From NCBI GenBank assembly GCA_016212295.1, contig JACRGO010000199.1, positions 1 to 37,367 of the forward strand: a stretch of 37,367 nucleotides of DNA. Direction: 5' to 3'. Below the pieces are notes generated by a model, which worked only from the letters and a program-made list of their open reading frames with translations, searched no databases and was not told where the DNA came from. Positions 30,489-37,367 of the stretch are shown here, in pieces. The position numbers and the translations under genes were made by a program. This DNA comes from Nitrospinota bacterium (GTDB lineage Bacteria > Nitrospinota > Nitrospinia > JACRGO01). Positions within the stretch are counted from its first letter, which is position 1; each line of letters begins with the position of its first letter.

Positions 30489-31859
30489 ATGGCCCAGCAG
30501 ACGATGCCAATCAGGCCGGCTGACAAGGCCGCACCGGAGGGCCTCCCTCCGCAGAACCTGGACGCGGAATACGCCGTTTTAGGGGCCGTCTTTATTGACA
30601 ACGATTGCATCGCCAGGATATTGGAAGTCCTTACAGCCGAGGACTTCTACCGCGCCGCCCATCAAAAGATCTTCGCAGCGATGGTGGAGCTCTTCGAGAA
30701 GTCCGAGCCCATCGACCTCCTCACCGTTTCCGAAAGGCTAAGAAAGAAAAATCAGTTGGAGGAAGTGGGGGGGATTGATTATATATCCTCCCTGGAGGAA
30801 AACACGCCCACCTCGGCCCATGCGGGCCACCACTCGAAGATCATACGTGAAAAGAAAATACTTCGCGAGCTGATCAAGACCGCCACGCACATCGTCACTG
30901 AAAGCTATCAGGATTCCGGCGACGTGGATGAAATCCTGGATAACGCGGAAAAATCTATTTTTCTTATAGCGGAAAAGAAGATCAAGGGCGGCTTCATACC
31001 GATAAAGCAGATTCTCCACACCTCCTTCGGTGAAATCGAGAAGCTCTACGACCGCAAGCAGTTCATCACCGGCGTGCCCGCCGGGTTCAGCGACCTTGAC
31101 GCCAAGACAACCGGTTTCCAGCCGTCCGATTTGATCATTATCGCGGGCCGCCCCAGCATGGGAAAGACCGCCTTCTCCATGAACATCGCCAGAAACGCGG
31201 CGGTGGACGCCAATGTGCCGGTCGCCTTTTTCAGCCTGGAAATGTCCAAGGAACAACTTGGGATACGTCTCCTCTGTTCCGAGGCGCAAGTGGATTCCAA
31301 CAAGGCCAAGACCGGGTTTCTTGGCAAGGAAGACTGGGGAAGACTGACCAACGCCGGTGGACGTCTCACTGACGCGCCGCTCTACATCGACGATACCCCT
31401 GGTCTATCGGTCCTCGACATCCGGGCCAGATCAAGGCGGCTCATGGCGGAAAAGGGGCTTGGCCTCGTGGTCATTGATTACCTCCAACTTATGCGCTCCT
31501 CCGGCCACTCGGAGAGCCGCCAACTGGAGGTCTCGGAAATGACCCGTTCCCTCAAGGGCCTGGCAAAGGAGTTGAACATTCCCTTGATCGTCCTCTCCCA
31601 GCTAAGCAGAAAGCCGGAGGAGAGGACCGACAAACGGCCCATTCTCTCGGACCTGCGTGAATCCGGGGCCATTGAGCAGGACGCGGATGTGGTGATTTTC
31701 GTGCACAGGGAGGAGTTTTACAACAAGGAGTCGGAAAAGCCCGGCATCGCCGAGATCATTATCGGCAAGCAAAGGAACGGTCCCACCGGGTCGGTGGAAT
31801 TGGGTTTCCAGAAGGAATTCACCAGATTCAATAATCTTGCTAAATTATATGATGATTGA
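30489..31859 (+). CDS. dnaB: Replicative DNA helicase DnaB
   Basis: 456 aa, normal length. The N-terminal primase-interaction domain (about 20-125; LDAEYAVLGAVFIDNDCI) is followed by a linker helix and the RecA-like helicase domain. Visible motifs are Walker A GRPSMGKTAF, PVAFFSLEMSKEQL, Walker B VVIDYLQLM and VLSQLSRKPEERTDKRP with DLRESGAIEQDADVV. No intein is present. It unwinds DNA at the replication fork. It is the last gene of the ribosomal/replication cluster. Confidence 0.96.
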   Translation: MAQQTMPIRPADKAAPEGLPPQNLDAEYAVLGAVFIDNDCIARILEVLTAEDFYRAAHQKIFAAMVELFEKSEPIDLLTVSERLRKKNQLEEVGGIDYISSLEENTPTSAHAGHHSKIIREKKILRELIKTATHIVTESYQDSGDVDEILDNAEKSIFLIAEKKIKGGFIPIKQILHTSFGEIEKLYDRKQFITGVPAGFSDLDAKTTGFQPSDLIIIAGRPSMGKTAFSMNIARNAAVDANVPVAFFSLEMSKEQLGIRLLCSEAQVDSNKAKTGFLGKEDWGRLTNAGGRLTDAPLYIDDTPGLSVLDIRARSRRLMAEKGLGLVVIDYLQLMRSSGHSESRQLEVSEMTRSLKGLAKELNIPLIVLSQLSRKPEERTDKRPILSDLRESGAIEQDADVVIFVHREEFYNKESEKPGIAEIIIGKQRNGPTGSVELGFQKEFTRFNNLAKLYDD

Positions 31860-32013
31860 AGGAACTAAATTCCAAATTTCAAATCACAAATTTCAAATAA
31901 ACTCAAAATTCCAATAGCCAGAAAAGCTACTATAGCTTGGGATTTTGTTTTTGAAATTTATTTGTAATTTGCTGTTTGTTATTTGGCGCTTTAACTTTTA
32001 AAAGGAGTTTTTC
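31860..32013. repeat. Low-complexity intergenic repeats
   Basis: AATTTCAAATCACAAATTTC-type repeats, a short hairpin AAGCTACTATAGCTT, and TTTGTAATTTGCTGTTTG repeats lie between dnaB and the DnaJ/TerB gene. No gene. Confidence 0.55.
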
Positions 32014-32736
32014 ATGAGTTTTTTTTTCGGCGCGGGAATGGGGTTTTTGCTGGGCGGCCCGCTTGGGGCCGTGGTGGGCGGGGCAATCCAACATTTCTTG
32101 ACGGCGGACGACCGCGAGAGAATAGGCCGTGACCACTCCACCCCCAATCCGGAAGCGGTCTTTGTAACTAACCTTGCCGCCATCGCGACCAAGATTTGTC
32201 TTGCTGACGGCAGCATCAGCCCCAGGGAAAAAAAGGTCCTGCACGATTTTTTCAGCAGGAACCTGCATTTCCGCGGGGATGAGCTCCAGTTCATAGACGA
32301 GCTCATAGAAAAAACCAGGCTCTTCAATCCTGACCTGCGGGAAGTTTGTTATTCCTTTAAGCAGATTGCCGGGTACGAGCAAAGGCTTTTGCTTCTGGAC
32401 CTTGCCTACCAGATCGCCCTTGCTGACGAGGGCATTACTCAGGAGGAACAACAGGAGCTTGACCGCGTGGCTGAGTATATAGGGATAAGGCCCGATGAGA
32501 TTGAAAGGATACACAGGAAATACGCGGGGACCTCGAGAAAAGACCACTACACCTTGCTGGGCGTCGCCAAGGCCGCCTCAGCCGAGGAAATAAAAAAGGC
32601 ATACAAGCAATTGGCCTCGCAATACCACCCGGACAAGGTCTCGCACCTTGGGCCTGAGCTGATAGAGTTCGCGAGGAACAAGTTCAGGGAAATAAACGAG
32701 GCGTACAACGAGGTCAGGAAGGAAAAGGGGTTTTGA
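32014..32736 (+). CDS. DjlA-like co-chaperone, TerB plus J-domain
   Basis: A 240-aa protein. A Gly-rich hydrophobic N-terminus ([21 protein letters not shown]) may anchor it to the membrane. A TerB-like helical domain (about 45-165; [39 protein letters not shown]) follows. The C-terminal J-domain (about 175-240) has the essential HPD in YHPDKV. The order matches DjlA-type proteins that stimulate DnaK ATPase. AAAGGAG gives the start. No dnaK is nearby. Confidence 0.85.
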   Translation: MSFFFGAGMGFLLGGPLGAVVGGAIQHFLTADDRERIGRDHSTPNPEAVFVTNLAAIATKICLADGSISPREKKVLHDFFSRNLHFRGDELQFIDELIEKTRLFNPDLREVCYSFKQIAGYEQRLLLLDLAYQIALADEGITQEEQQELDRVAEYIGIRPDEIERIHRKYAGTSRKDHYTLLGVAKAASAEEIKKAYKQLASQYHPDKVSHLGPELIEFARNKFREINEAYNEVRKEKGF

Positions 32737-32750
32737 AAAGCCACAAGGAC

Positions 32751-32850
32751 CATGGCGCGGCTTCGCCGCAACCAAAAGTGAAACAAAATTCCAAATGACA
32801 AATAGCAAATTCCAAATAAATTACAATTACTGAATGGCCAAAACAATTCC
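32751..32850 (+). repeat. Dispersed repeat family B, copy at 32.75 kb
   Basis: CATGGCGCGGCTTCGCCGCA, CAACCAAAAG, then AAATGACAAATAGCAAATTC and AATTACAATTAC repeats and AATGGCCAAAACAATTCC. It matches 27389-27490 in order and sequence. Confidence 0.75.
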
Positions 32851-32938
32851 ATTTACCTCTTTATCCTTGAAGGACACAAGGAATCCACAAGTTACTAAAC
32901 CCTAAGCCTTAAACCCTGAGCCCTGCCACCTGAATCCA

Positions 32939-33883
32939 ATGCAAGACATCTCATTACCCCAATACTCCCCAGGACGGGAATTCTGGAAGGAGTTTAAAAA
33001 AAATAAATTGGCAGTGGCCGGACTGGCGGTCCTGTGCGTCCTGGCCGCGGCGGCGGCCCTGGGCAAGACCTTCACCGAATACATTGTTTTATTCAATCCG
33101 TCCACAGTGCGGCTGGCGGACAAATTCCTCCCTCCGCTCTCCCATGCCTCGGAGGGCATTATTTCCAACGGCGACGTTCCAATGTGGGGAATTTATCTTC
33201 TGGGGACGGACGAGTTGGGAAGGGACGTCTTCGCAAGGATGCTCCAGGGGACCTTTGTTTCCATCTCCATCGGATTCATAGCAGTGGGCCTGTCCGTTGT
33301 TGTGGGGATATTTCTTGGGGGGGTCGCCGGATTTTACGGACAACTCAGGATCGGCCTCACCACTGTGGATACCTTGATAATGCGCTTCGTGGACGTCATG
33401 CTGTGCTTCCCCACCTTCTTCCTGATCCTAACGGTTGTGGCCCTCCTCCCCCCAAGCATCTATACCATAATGGCGGTCATCGGACTCACCACGTGGATGG
33501 GAACCGCTCGATTCGTGAGGGCGGAGTTTCTGGCGTTGCGGGAAACCGATTTCGTTGTCGCGGCCAAGGCATTGGGAATACCGGAATACCGGCAGATATT
33601 TTTTCACATGGTCCCGAACGCCATTGCCCCGGTGCTGGTCTCCGCCACCATCGGAGTGGCCTCCGCCATCCTGACCGAATCAGGGCTTTCCTTTCTTGGA
33701 TTCGGAGTGCAGCCCCCTGACGCCAGTTGGGGGAATATCCTGTCTGACGGGAAAAACTTCATCTTTGACGCGCCCTGGCTGACCTTCATACCGGGCTTCA
33801 CTATACTGATTGTGGTCCTGGCCTTTAACCTTTGCGGGGAGGGCCTGCGCGAGGCCATCAATCCAAGGTTGAGGAAAAGATGA
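32939..33883 (+). CDS. Oligopeptide-type ABC transporter permease (OppC/DppC family)
   Basis: A 314-aa inner-membrane permease. The OppC N-terminal segment (WKEFKKNKLAVAGLAVL) is followed by a periplasmic stretch and GTDELGRDVFARMLQGTFVS. The BPD_transp domain contains the EAA-type loop (ALGIPEYRQIFFHMVPNAIA) that docks to the ATPase. It would import peptides or related solutes with OppB, OppD and OppF and a binding protein. The partner permease is not upstream and the ATPase gene downstream is 210 nt away, across an inverted repeat. There is no ribosome-binding site before ATG 32939. Confidence 0.88.
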   Translation: MQDISLPQYSPGREFWKEFKKNKLAVAGLAVLCVLAAAAALGKTFTEYIVLFNPSTVRLADKFLPPLSHASEGIISNGDVPMWGIYLLGTDELGRDVFARMLQGTFVSISIGFIAVGLSVVVGIFLGGVAGFYGQLRIGLTTVDTLIMRFVDVMLCFPTFFLILTVVALLPPSIYTIMAVIGLTTWMGTARFVRAEFLALRETDFVVAAKALGIPEYRQIFFHMVPNAIAPVLVSATIGVASAILTESGLSFLGFGVQPPDASWGNILSDGKNFIFDAPWLTFIPGFTILIVVLAFNLCGEGLREAINPRLRKR

Positions 33884-33901
33884 TGGGAACAACAGACCAC
33901 T

Positions 33902-34045
33902 GAACATCGAACATTGAACATTGAACATCGAACGTCCAACATCGAAGCAGGGAAGAGATTGCGCCATGGGCGCATGACTCACCACCTATTGCTCATGGAA
34001 TACTTCGACGTTCGATGTTCAGAGTTGGATGTTCGATGTTCATTC
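33902..34045. repeat. Inverted repeat of GAACATCGAACATTGAACAT units
   Basis: The left arm (33902-33945) is built of GAACATCGAACATTGAACAT-like 10-nt units. The right arm (about 34007-34042) carries the complementary TTCGATGTTCAGAGTTGGAT units. Between them is a GCGCATGACTCACC block like those after FISUMP ends. It lies between oppC and oppD and could fold into a long hairpin in the transcript. Confidence 0.65.
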
Positions 34046-34093
34046 TTTTTTTCTCTGCGCCCTTCGCGAACTCCGCGGTAAAAAAAATTGGAA

Positions 34094-35062
34094 ATGGAAA
34101 ACGGAAAACCTCTTCTGGAAATAAGTGATTTAAGAATCGCCTTCGACATGGAGGAAGGGACCATCGTGCCCGTGGACGGCGTCAGCCTGAAGTTCCGCAA
34201 GGGCGAGACCCTCTGCCTGGTCGGGGAATCGGGATGCGGCAAATCGCTTACCTCCCTCGCCATAATGGGCCTTATACCTTCTCCACCGGGCCGGATAAGC
34301 GGCGGGAGCATCCGGCTGAACGGGACCAATCTCCTTGGCCTCACGGAAAAGGAAATGGAATCCATGCGTGGAAACGAAATCGCCATGATCTTTCAGGAGC
34401 CCATGACCTCCCTGAATCCGGTGTTCACAGTGGGCGACCAGGTAACTGAGCCCATCCTGCAGCATAGGAAGGTAGGGCGCAAGGAGGCATGGAGCCAAGC
34501 GCTGGAGCTTCTCGTCAAGGTGGGCATCTCGTCGCCTGAGGACCGAATCCACCGGTATCCCCATGAACTCTCCGGCGGGATGAAGCAGAGGGTCATGATA
34601 GCAATGGCCCTCTCGTGCAATCCAAAATTCTTGATCGCGGACGAACCCACCACTGCCCTTGACGTGACAATCCAGGCGCAGATACTGGATCTTCTCCATA
34701 AACTGCAGGAGGACGCCCACATGGGGATATTGCTGGTCACGCATAATCTTGGCGTTGTGGCGGAGATAGGAGACCATGTGGCGGTTATGTACGCGGGAAA
34801 GATCGTGGAGGAGGCGGACGTCCGCTCCCTGCTGAAAAATCCCAAACACCCCTATACGATAGGGCTGCTGGAGTCGGTCCCCAAACCAGGAAGGAAGGAC
34901 AGGCTCACGCCCATAGAGGGGACGGTCCCGGACCCTTCCAACTTCCCCAAGGGCTGCCGCTTCTCCACTCGATGCAAACACGTCATGGACCATTGCCACT
35001 CCAGCGAGCCTCCCTTGAAGGAGGTGGAGAAGGGGCATGCAGCGGCGTGTTGGTTGTACTAA
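34094..35062 (+). CDS. Oligopeptide-type ABC transporter ATPase (OppD/DppD family)
   Basis: 322 aa from ATG 34094; the ORF track uses TTG 34088. Walker A is GESGCGKS, with Q-loop FQEPMTSLNP, signature LSGGMKQR, Walker B FLIADEPTTALD and the switch His in LLVTHNLG. The C-terminal oligo_HPY region (PSNFPKGCRFSTRCKHVMDHC) has the cysteine cluster seen in OppD/DppD. It energises peptide uptake with the upstream permease. No second ATPase (OppF) follows: the next gene is a kinase on the opposite strand. Confidence 0.88.
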   Translation: MENGKPLLEISDLRIAFDMEEGTIVPVDGVSLKFRKGETLCLVGESGCGKSLTSLAIMGLIPSPPGRISGGSIRLNGTNLLGLTEKEMESMRGNEIAMIFQEPMTSLNPVFTVGDQVTEPILQHRKVGRKEAWSQALELLVKVGISSPEDRIHRYPHELSGGMKQRVMIAMALSCNPKFLIADEPTTALDVTIQAQILDLLHKLQEDAHMGILLVTHNLGVVAEIGDHVAVMYAGKIVEEADVRSLLKNPKHPYTIGLLESVPKPGRKDRLTPIEGTVPDPSNFPKGCRFSTRCKHVMDHCHSSEPPLKEVEKGHAAACWLY

Positions 35063-35137
35063 TTAGGCTGAAGGCAATTTTAAATTGACGATTGGTGATT
35101 GACGAATCATCACGAACCACGAATCACGAACCACGAA

Positions 35138-37069
35138 TCACGAACCACGATTCTTTTCCCCATCCAATGCCCTTCTCACCGCCTCGGCAAGCTCCCTTAC
35201 AAGGAGCGGCTTCATGACGAATTCCCTTATCCCCATGGCCTTCGCCTTCTCCTCGTTGATCACATAGCTGAAGCCGGTGCAAAGGATTATGGGGAGGTCA
35301 GGTCGGATGCGGAGCATCTCGCCCGCCAGGGCTTCGCCGGTTATCTTGGGCATGGTCTGGTCGGTTATTACAAGGTCGAACCTGAACGGGTCGGCCCTGA
35401 ACAGTTCCAATGCCTCAAGTCCGCTGGTTGTCGCCTGCGTCCTGTAGCCCAGGCCGGCCAGTATCTTTTGTCCCATTTGGATTATCATTTCCTCGTCATC
35501 CACAATAAGAACGCGCTCCGTGCCTCGCGGGACCGGCCTGATCTCCATAGCGTCCATTTTTTCGTCCTTTTCTATCCTCGGAAGATATACGTGGAACACG
35601 CTGCCCTTGCCCGGCTCGCTGTAAGCGTTTATCGCGCCGCTGTGGCTTTGGACGATCCCGTAGACAGCGGCAAGGCCCATGCCGCTTCCCCCGTCCTTTT
35701 GCTTGGTTGTGAAAAAAGGCTCGAAGATACGCTCCAATATCGCCTTTTCCATGCCATGCCCGGTGTCGCTCACTGAAAGTCTCAGATGGCTTCCCGGCTT
35801 CAAATTCGCGTGGGACCGGGAAAACATGCCGTCCACCTCAAAGGGCTGGAGGATAACTTCCATCACTCCGCCTTTTTCGCGCATGGCATGGGCCGCGTTT
35901 GTGCAAAGGTTCACTATCACCTGGTGCATTTGAGTGGGGTCCGCCATTACAACGTCCGCTTCCTTGTCAATTTTCTCGCGGATTTCTATATTGGAGGGCA
36001 ATGACGCGCGGAGCAGCTTGAGGGCTTCCTTGAGTATCAAATGAAACTGAATCGGTTTCATTTCCTTTTCACTCTGGCGGCTGAAGGCCAGGATATGCGC
36101 CACAAGGTCCTTTGCCCGCTGCCCGGCCTTGAACACCTGCTCAAGGTCGCCGCGCGCCTGGCTTTCCTCCGGGAGCTCGTCCATGGCGATTTCGGTGTAG
36201 CCGATAATGCCGGTGAGGATGTTATTGAAGTCATGGGCTATGCCGCCCGCGAGGGCGCCTATGGCCTCCATTTTTTGCTTTTGGCGGATTTGCGATTCCA
36301 GCTTCTTTCGTTCCGTTATGTCTCGGATGGTCCCGACAGCGTGCCAGTTGTCCCCTATCCTGATGGAAGCGACGGAAAGCTCAAGAGGGAATTCCTCCCC
36401 GTTTTTTCTCAGGCCCGCAAGCTCCACCGTGGCCCCGATCAGCGGCCCGGCGCCGGTGCTTTTAAATTGCCGGAACCCTTTTAAATGGCCATCGTAAAAT
36501 CTGTCCGGAATAATGAATCCGCTCAATTCCCGCCCGATGATCTCAGCGGCTGAAAAGCCGAATATCCTTTCGGCCGCCGGGTTCCAATAGGACGCCTTCC
36601 CGTTTTCGTCGGCCATTATTATCGCGTCATTGGCCGTGGAGGCTATGATGCGGAACCGCTCCTCGCTTTCGTGGAGCCGTCTTTCCAGCAGCAATTGCCT
36701 GTAGGTCTTGGCTATTACTTCCGGAAGGGACTTCAGGTAATCAAGTCGGGCGTCCTTTACCACATAATCCCTGGCCCCAAGTTTAAGCGATTTAGTGGCA
36801 AGATTTTCATCGCCATGCCCGGTGACCATGATAACCGGCGTGTCATATTTTTTTTCAATCATCCTCTCCAGCACCTCGGTCCCGGCCATGTCCGGCAGCT
36901 CCTGGTCAAGCAAAACCAGATTGATGCCATTTTGTTCCAGGCGGTTGAGCGCGGCTTCCCCGGTCTCCGCCACGCTGGCCTCGTATCCCGCCCCTTCCAC
37001 CGCCTTCCGGCAGAGCAAGGCCATGCCCGGCGCGTCTTCCACTATGAGGATTTTTAATGGCGTTTCCAT
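35138..37069 (-). CDS. Hybrid sensor histidine kinase, REC-PAS-HK-REC
   Basis: A 643-aa cytoplasmic protein without membrane segments. The N-terminal receiver (1-125) has phosphoacceptor D55 (LVLLDQELPD). A PAS domain with PAC motif (about 135-255; YWNPAAERIFGFSAAEIIGR) comes next. The kinase core has H279 in GGIAHDFNNIL, N-box NLCTNAAHAM and G-boxes DTGHGM and GSGMGLA. The C-terminal receiver has D570 (LVITDQTMP). The family belongs to the BaeS/AtoS-like PAS-HK group. AGGTGA precedes ATG 37069. The stop codon lies in GTGGTTCGTGATTC repeats. Input and target are unknown. Confidence 0.9.
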   Translation of the reverse strand: METPLKILIVEDAPGMALLCRKAVEGAGYEASVAETGEAALNRLEQNGINLVLLDQELPDMAGTEVLERMIEKKYDTPVIMVTGHGDENLATKSLKLGARDYVVKDARLDYLKSLPEVIAKTYRQLLLERRLHESEERFRIIASTANDAIIMADENGKASYWNPAAERIFGFSAAEIIGRELSGFIIPDRFYDGHLKGFRQFKSTGAGPLIGATVELAGLRKNGEEFPLELSVASIRIGDNWHAVGTIRDITERKKLESQIRQKQKMEAIGALAGGIAHDFNNILTGIIGYTEIAMDELPEESQARGDLEQVFKAGQRAKDLVAHILAFSRQSEKEMKPIQFHLILKEALKLLRASLPSNIEIREKIDKEADVVMADPTQMHQVIVNLCTNAAHAMREKGGVMEVILQPFEVDGMFSRSHANLKPGSHLRLSVSDTGHGMEKAILERIFEPFFTTKQKDGGSGMGLAAVYGIVQSHSGAINAYSEPGKGSVFHVYLPRIEKDEKMDAMEIRPVPRGTERVLIVDDEEMIIQMGQKILAGLGYRTQATTSGLEALELFRADPFRFDLVITDQTMPKITGEALAGEMLRIRPDLPIILCTGFSYVINEEKAKAMGIREFVMKPLLVRELAEAVRRALDGEKNRGS

Positions 37070-37367
37070 TTTTCACCTGAAAATTCTTTTTTCACGCACC
37101 TTATTTCTTAGTGCCTTTGTGCCTTCGTGTGAGCTGCTTCTTTTTTGTTCTCACACAAAGGCACGAAGCCACAAAGGTTTGTTCTCGGCATTCCCTGGCA
37201 GAGCCTCACTGCCATTAAGTTAAGGAAAAAAGCCTTTGTTTTCAATTAGTTAGGCGGGCTAGATTTTATATTAACTATATGGTAATATGTGTCTATTATG
37301 CATTAATTATTAAATTTATAGTAAAAAAGGATGATATAATGGCTCAAAAAACTCCTTGAGCGAATAA
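37070..37367. other. Intergenic region at right edge
   Basis: An imperfect inverted repeat pairs CCTTTGTGCCTTCGTGTGAG (37114) with CTCACACAAAGGCACGAAGC (37150). An AT-rich segment follows, with an extended -10 TGATATAAT at 37332-37340, which may drive a gene beyond the window. A GCTCAA/TTGAGC hairpin lies at 37342-37361. No gene is complete here. Confidence 0.5.

Noticed and set aside
30489-31859. Intein in dnaB
   Set aside because: The helicase is of normal length, with Walker A and downstream motifs uninterrupted.
33034-33720. 228-aa ORF in another frame of the OppC gene
   Set aside because: Composition is typical of an off-frame translation, and the OppC frame has all family motifs.
34130-35038. 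302-aa ORF antisense to the OppD gene
   Set aside because: Mirror frame of a clearly coding ABC ATPase, with no domain of its own.
35099-35776. 225-aa plus-strand ORF antisense to the histidine kinase
   Set aside because: Shadow of the kinase coding sequence. Its first codons are CACGAATCACGAACC repeat.

Overview
The window looks like a piece of a Gram-negative bacterial chromosome with moderate GC. Its core gene content and order fit the deltaproteobacterial, Nitrospinota or related candidate-phylum neighbourhood: the rpsF-ssb-rpsR-DUF2232-rplI-dnaB cluster, miaB followed by a DUF151 bifunctional nuclease, a DUF6178-like protein, a FapA/DUF342 protein, and prfB with a programmed frameshift. 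I see no rRNA, tRNA, CRISPR array or phage. The taxonomic call is inference only.

Region by region. 1-4.5 kb is an accessory zone: a small membrane coiled-coil protein, about 1 kb of repeats holding the dead 3' end of a FISUMP gene, then three toxin-antitoxin modules (PIN/antitoxin, DUF433/broken DUF5615, DUF2281-like/PIN), each separated by copies of one dispersed repeat family. 4.5-8.2 kb encodes a large secreted cohesin/dockerin/SUMF1 protein, a convergent SUMF1 protein and a stand-alone MshEN-type protein. 8.2-12.5 kb holds miaB, the DUF151 nuclease, a DUF6178-like protein and a DUF1640 protein. 12.5-16.3 kb has a candidate small RNA, an intact FISUMP protein, two tiny membrane proteins and a polysaccharide flippase. 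16.3-23.4 kb has an inverted-repeat element, a response regulator, rlmB, a lytic transglycosylase, prfB, a sigma-54 activator, a mazE gene with a deleted mazF, and a YhaM-like HD nuclease. 23.4-27.4 kb has a second membrane coiled-coil paralogue, a frameshifted relative of the secreted cohesin protein and FapA. 27.4-31.9 kb is the ribosomal/replication operon. 31.9-37.4 kb has a DnaJ/TerB protein, OppC and OppD-like ABC components and a hybrid histidine kinase.

Two themes run through the window. First, four small genes (starts at 200, 12447, 14567 and 24030) share one promoter layout: a -35 box, exactly 17 nt, a -10 box, exactly 6 nt, then ATG. This puts the start codon at the predicted +1, so the mRNAs should be leaderless; all four products are small membrane or coiled-coil proteins. 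Second, the intergenic DNA is full of dispersed hairpin repeats and short-period degenerate repeats, and some blocks recur in the same order at different loci (downstream of FISUMP 3' ends, upstream of secreted-protein genes). Two toxin genes (DUF5615 and MazF) have out-of-frame internal deletions next to intact antitoxins.

The strongest candidates for something undescribed are the leaderless small-membrane-protein class, the repeat-bounded toxin-antitoxin array, the promoter-to-terminator small RNA at 12.5 kb, and the FISUMP tails whose codons vary around fixed residues.
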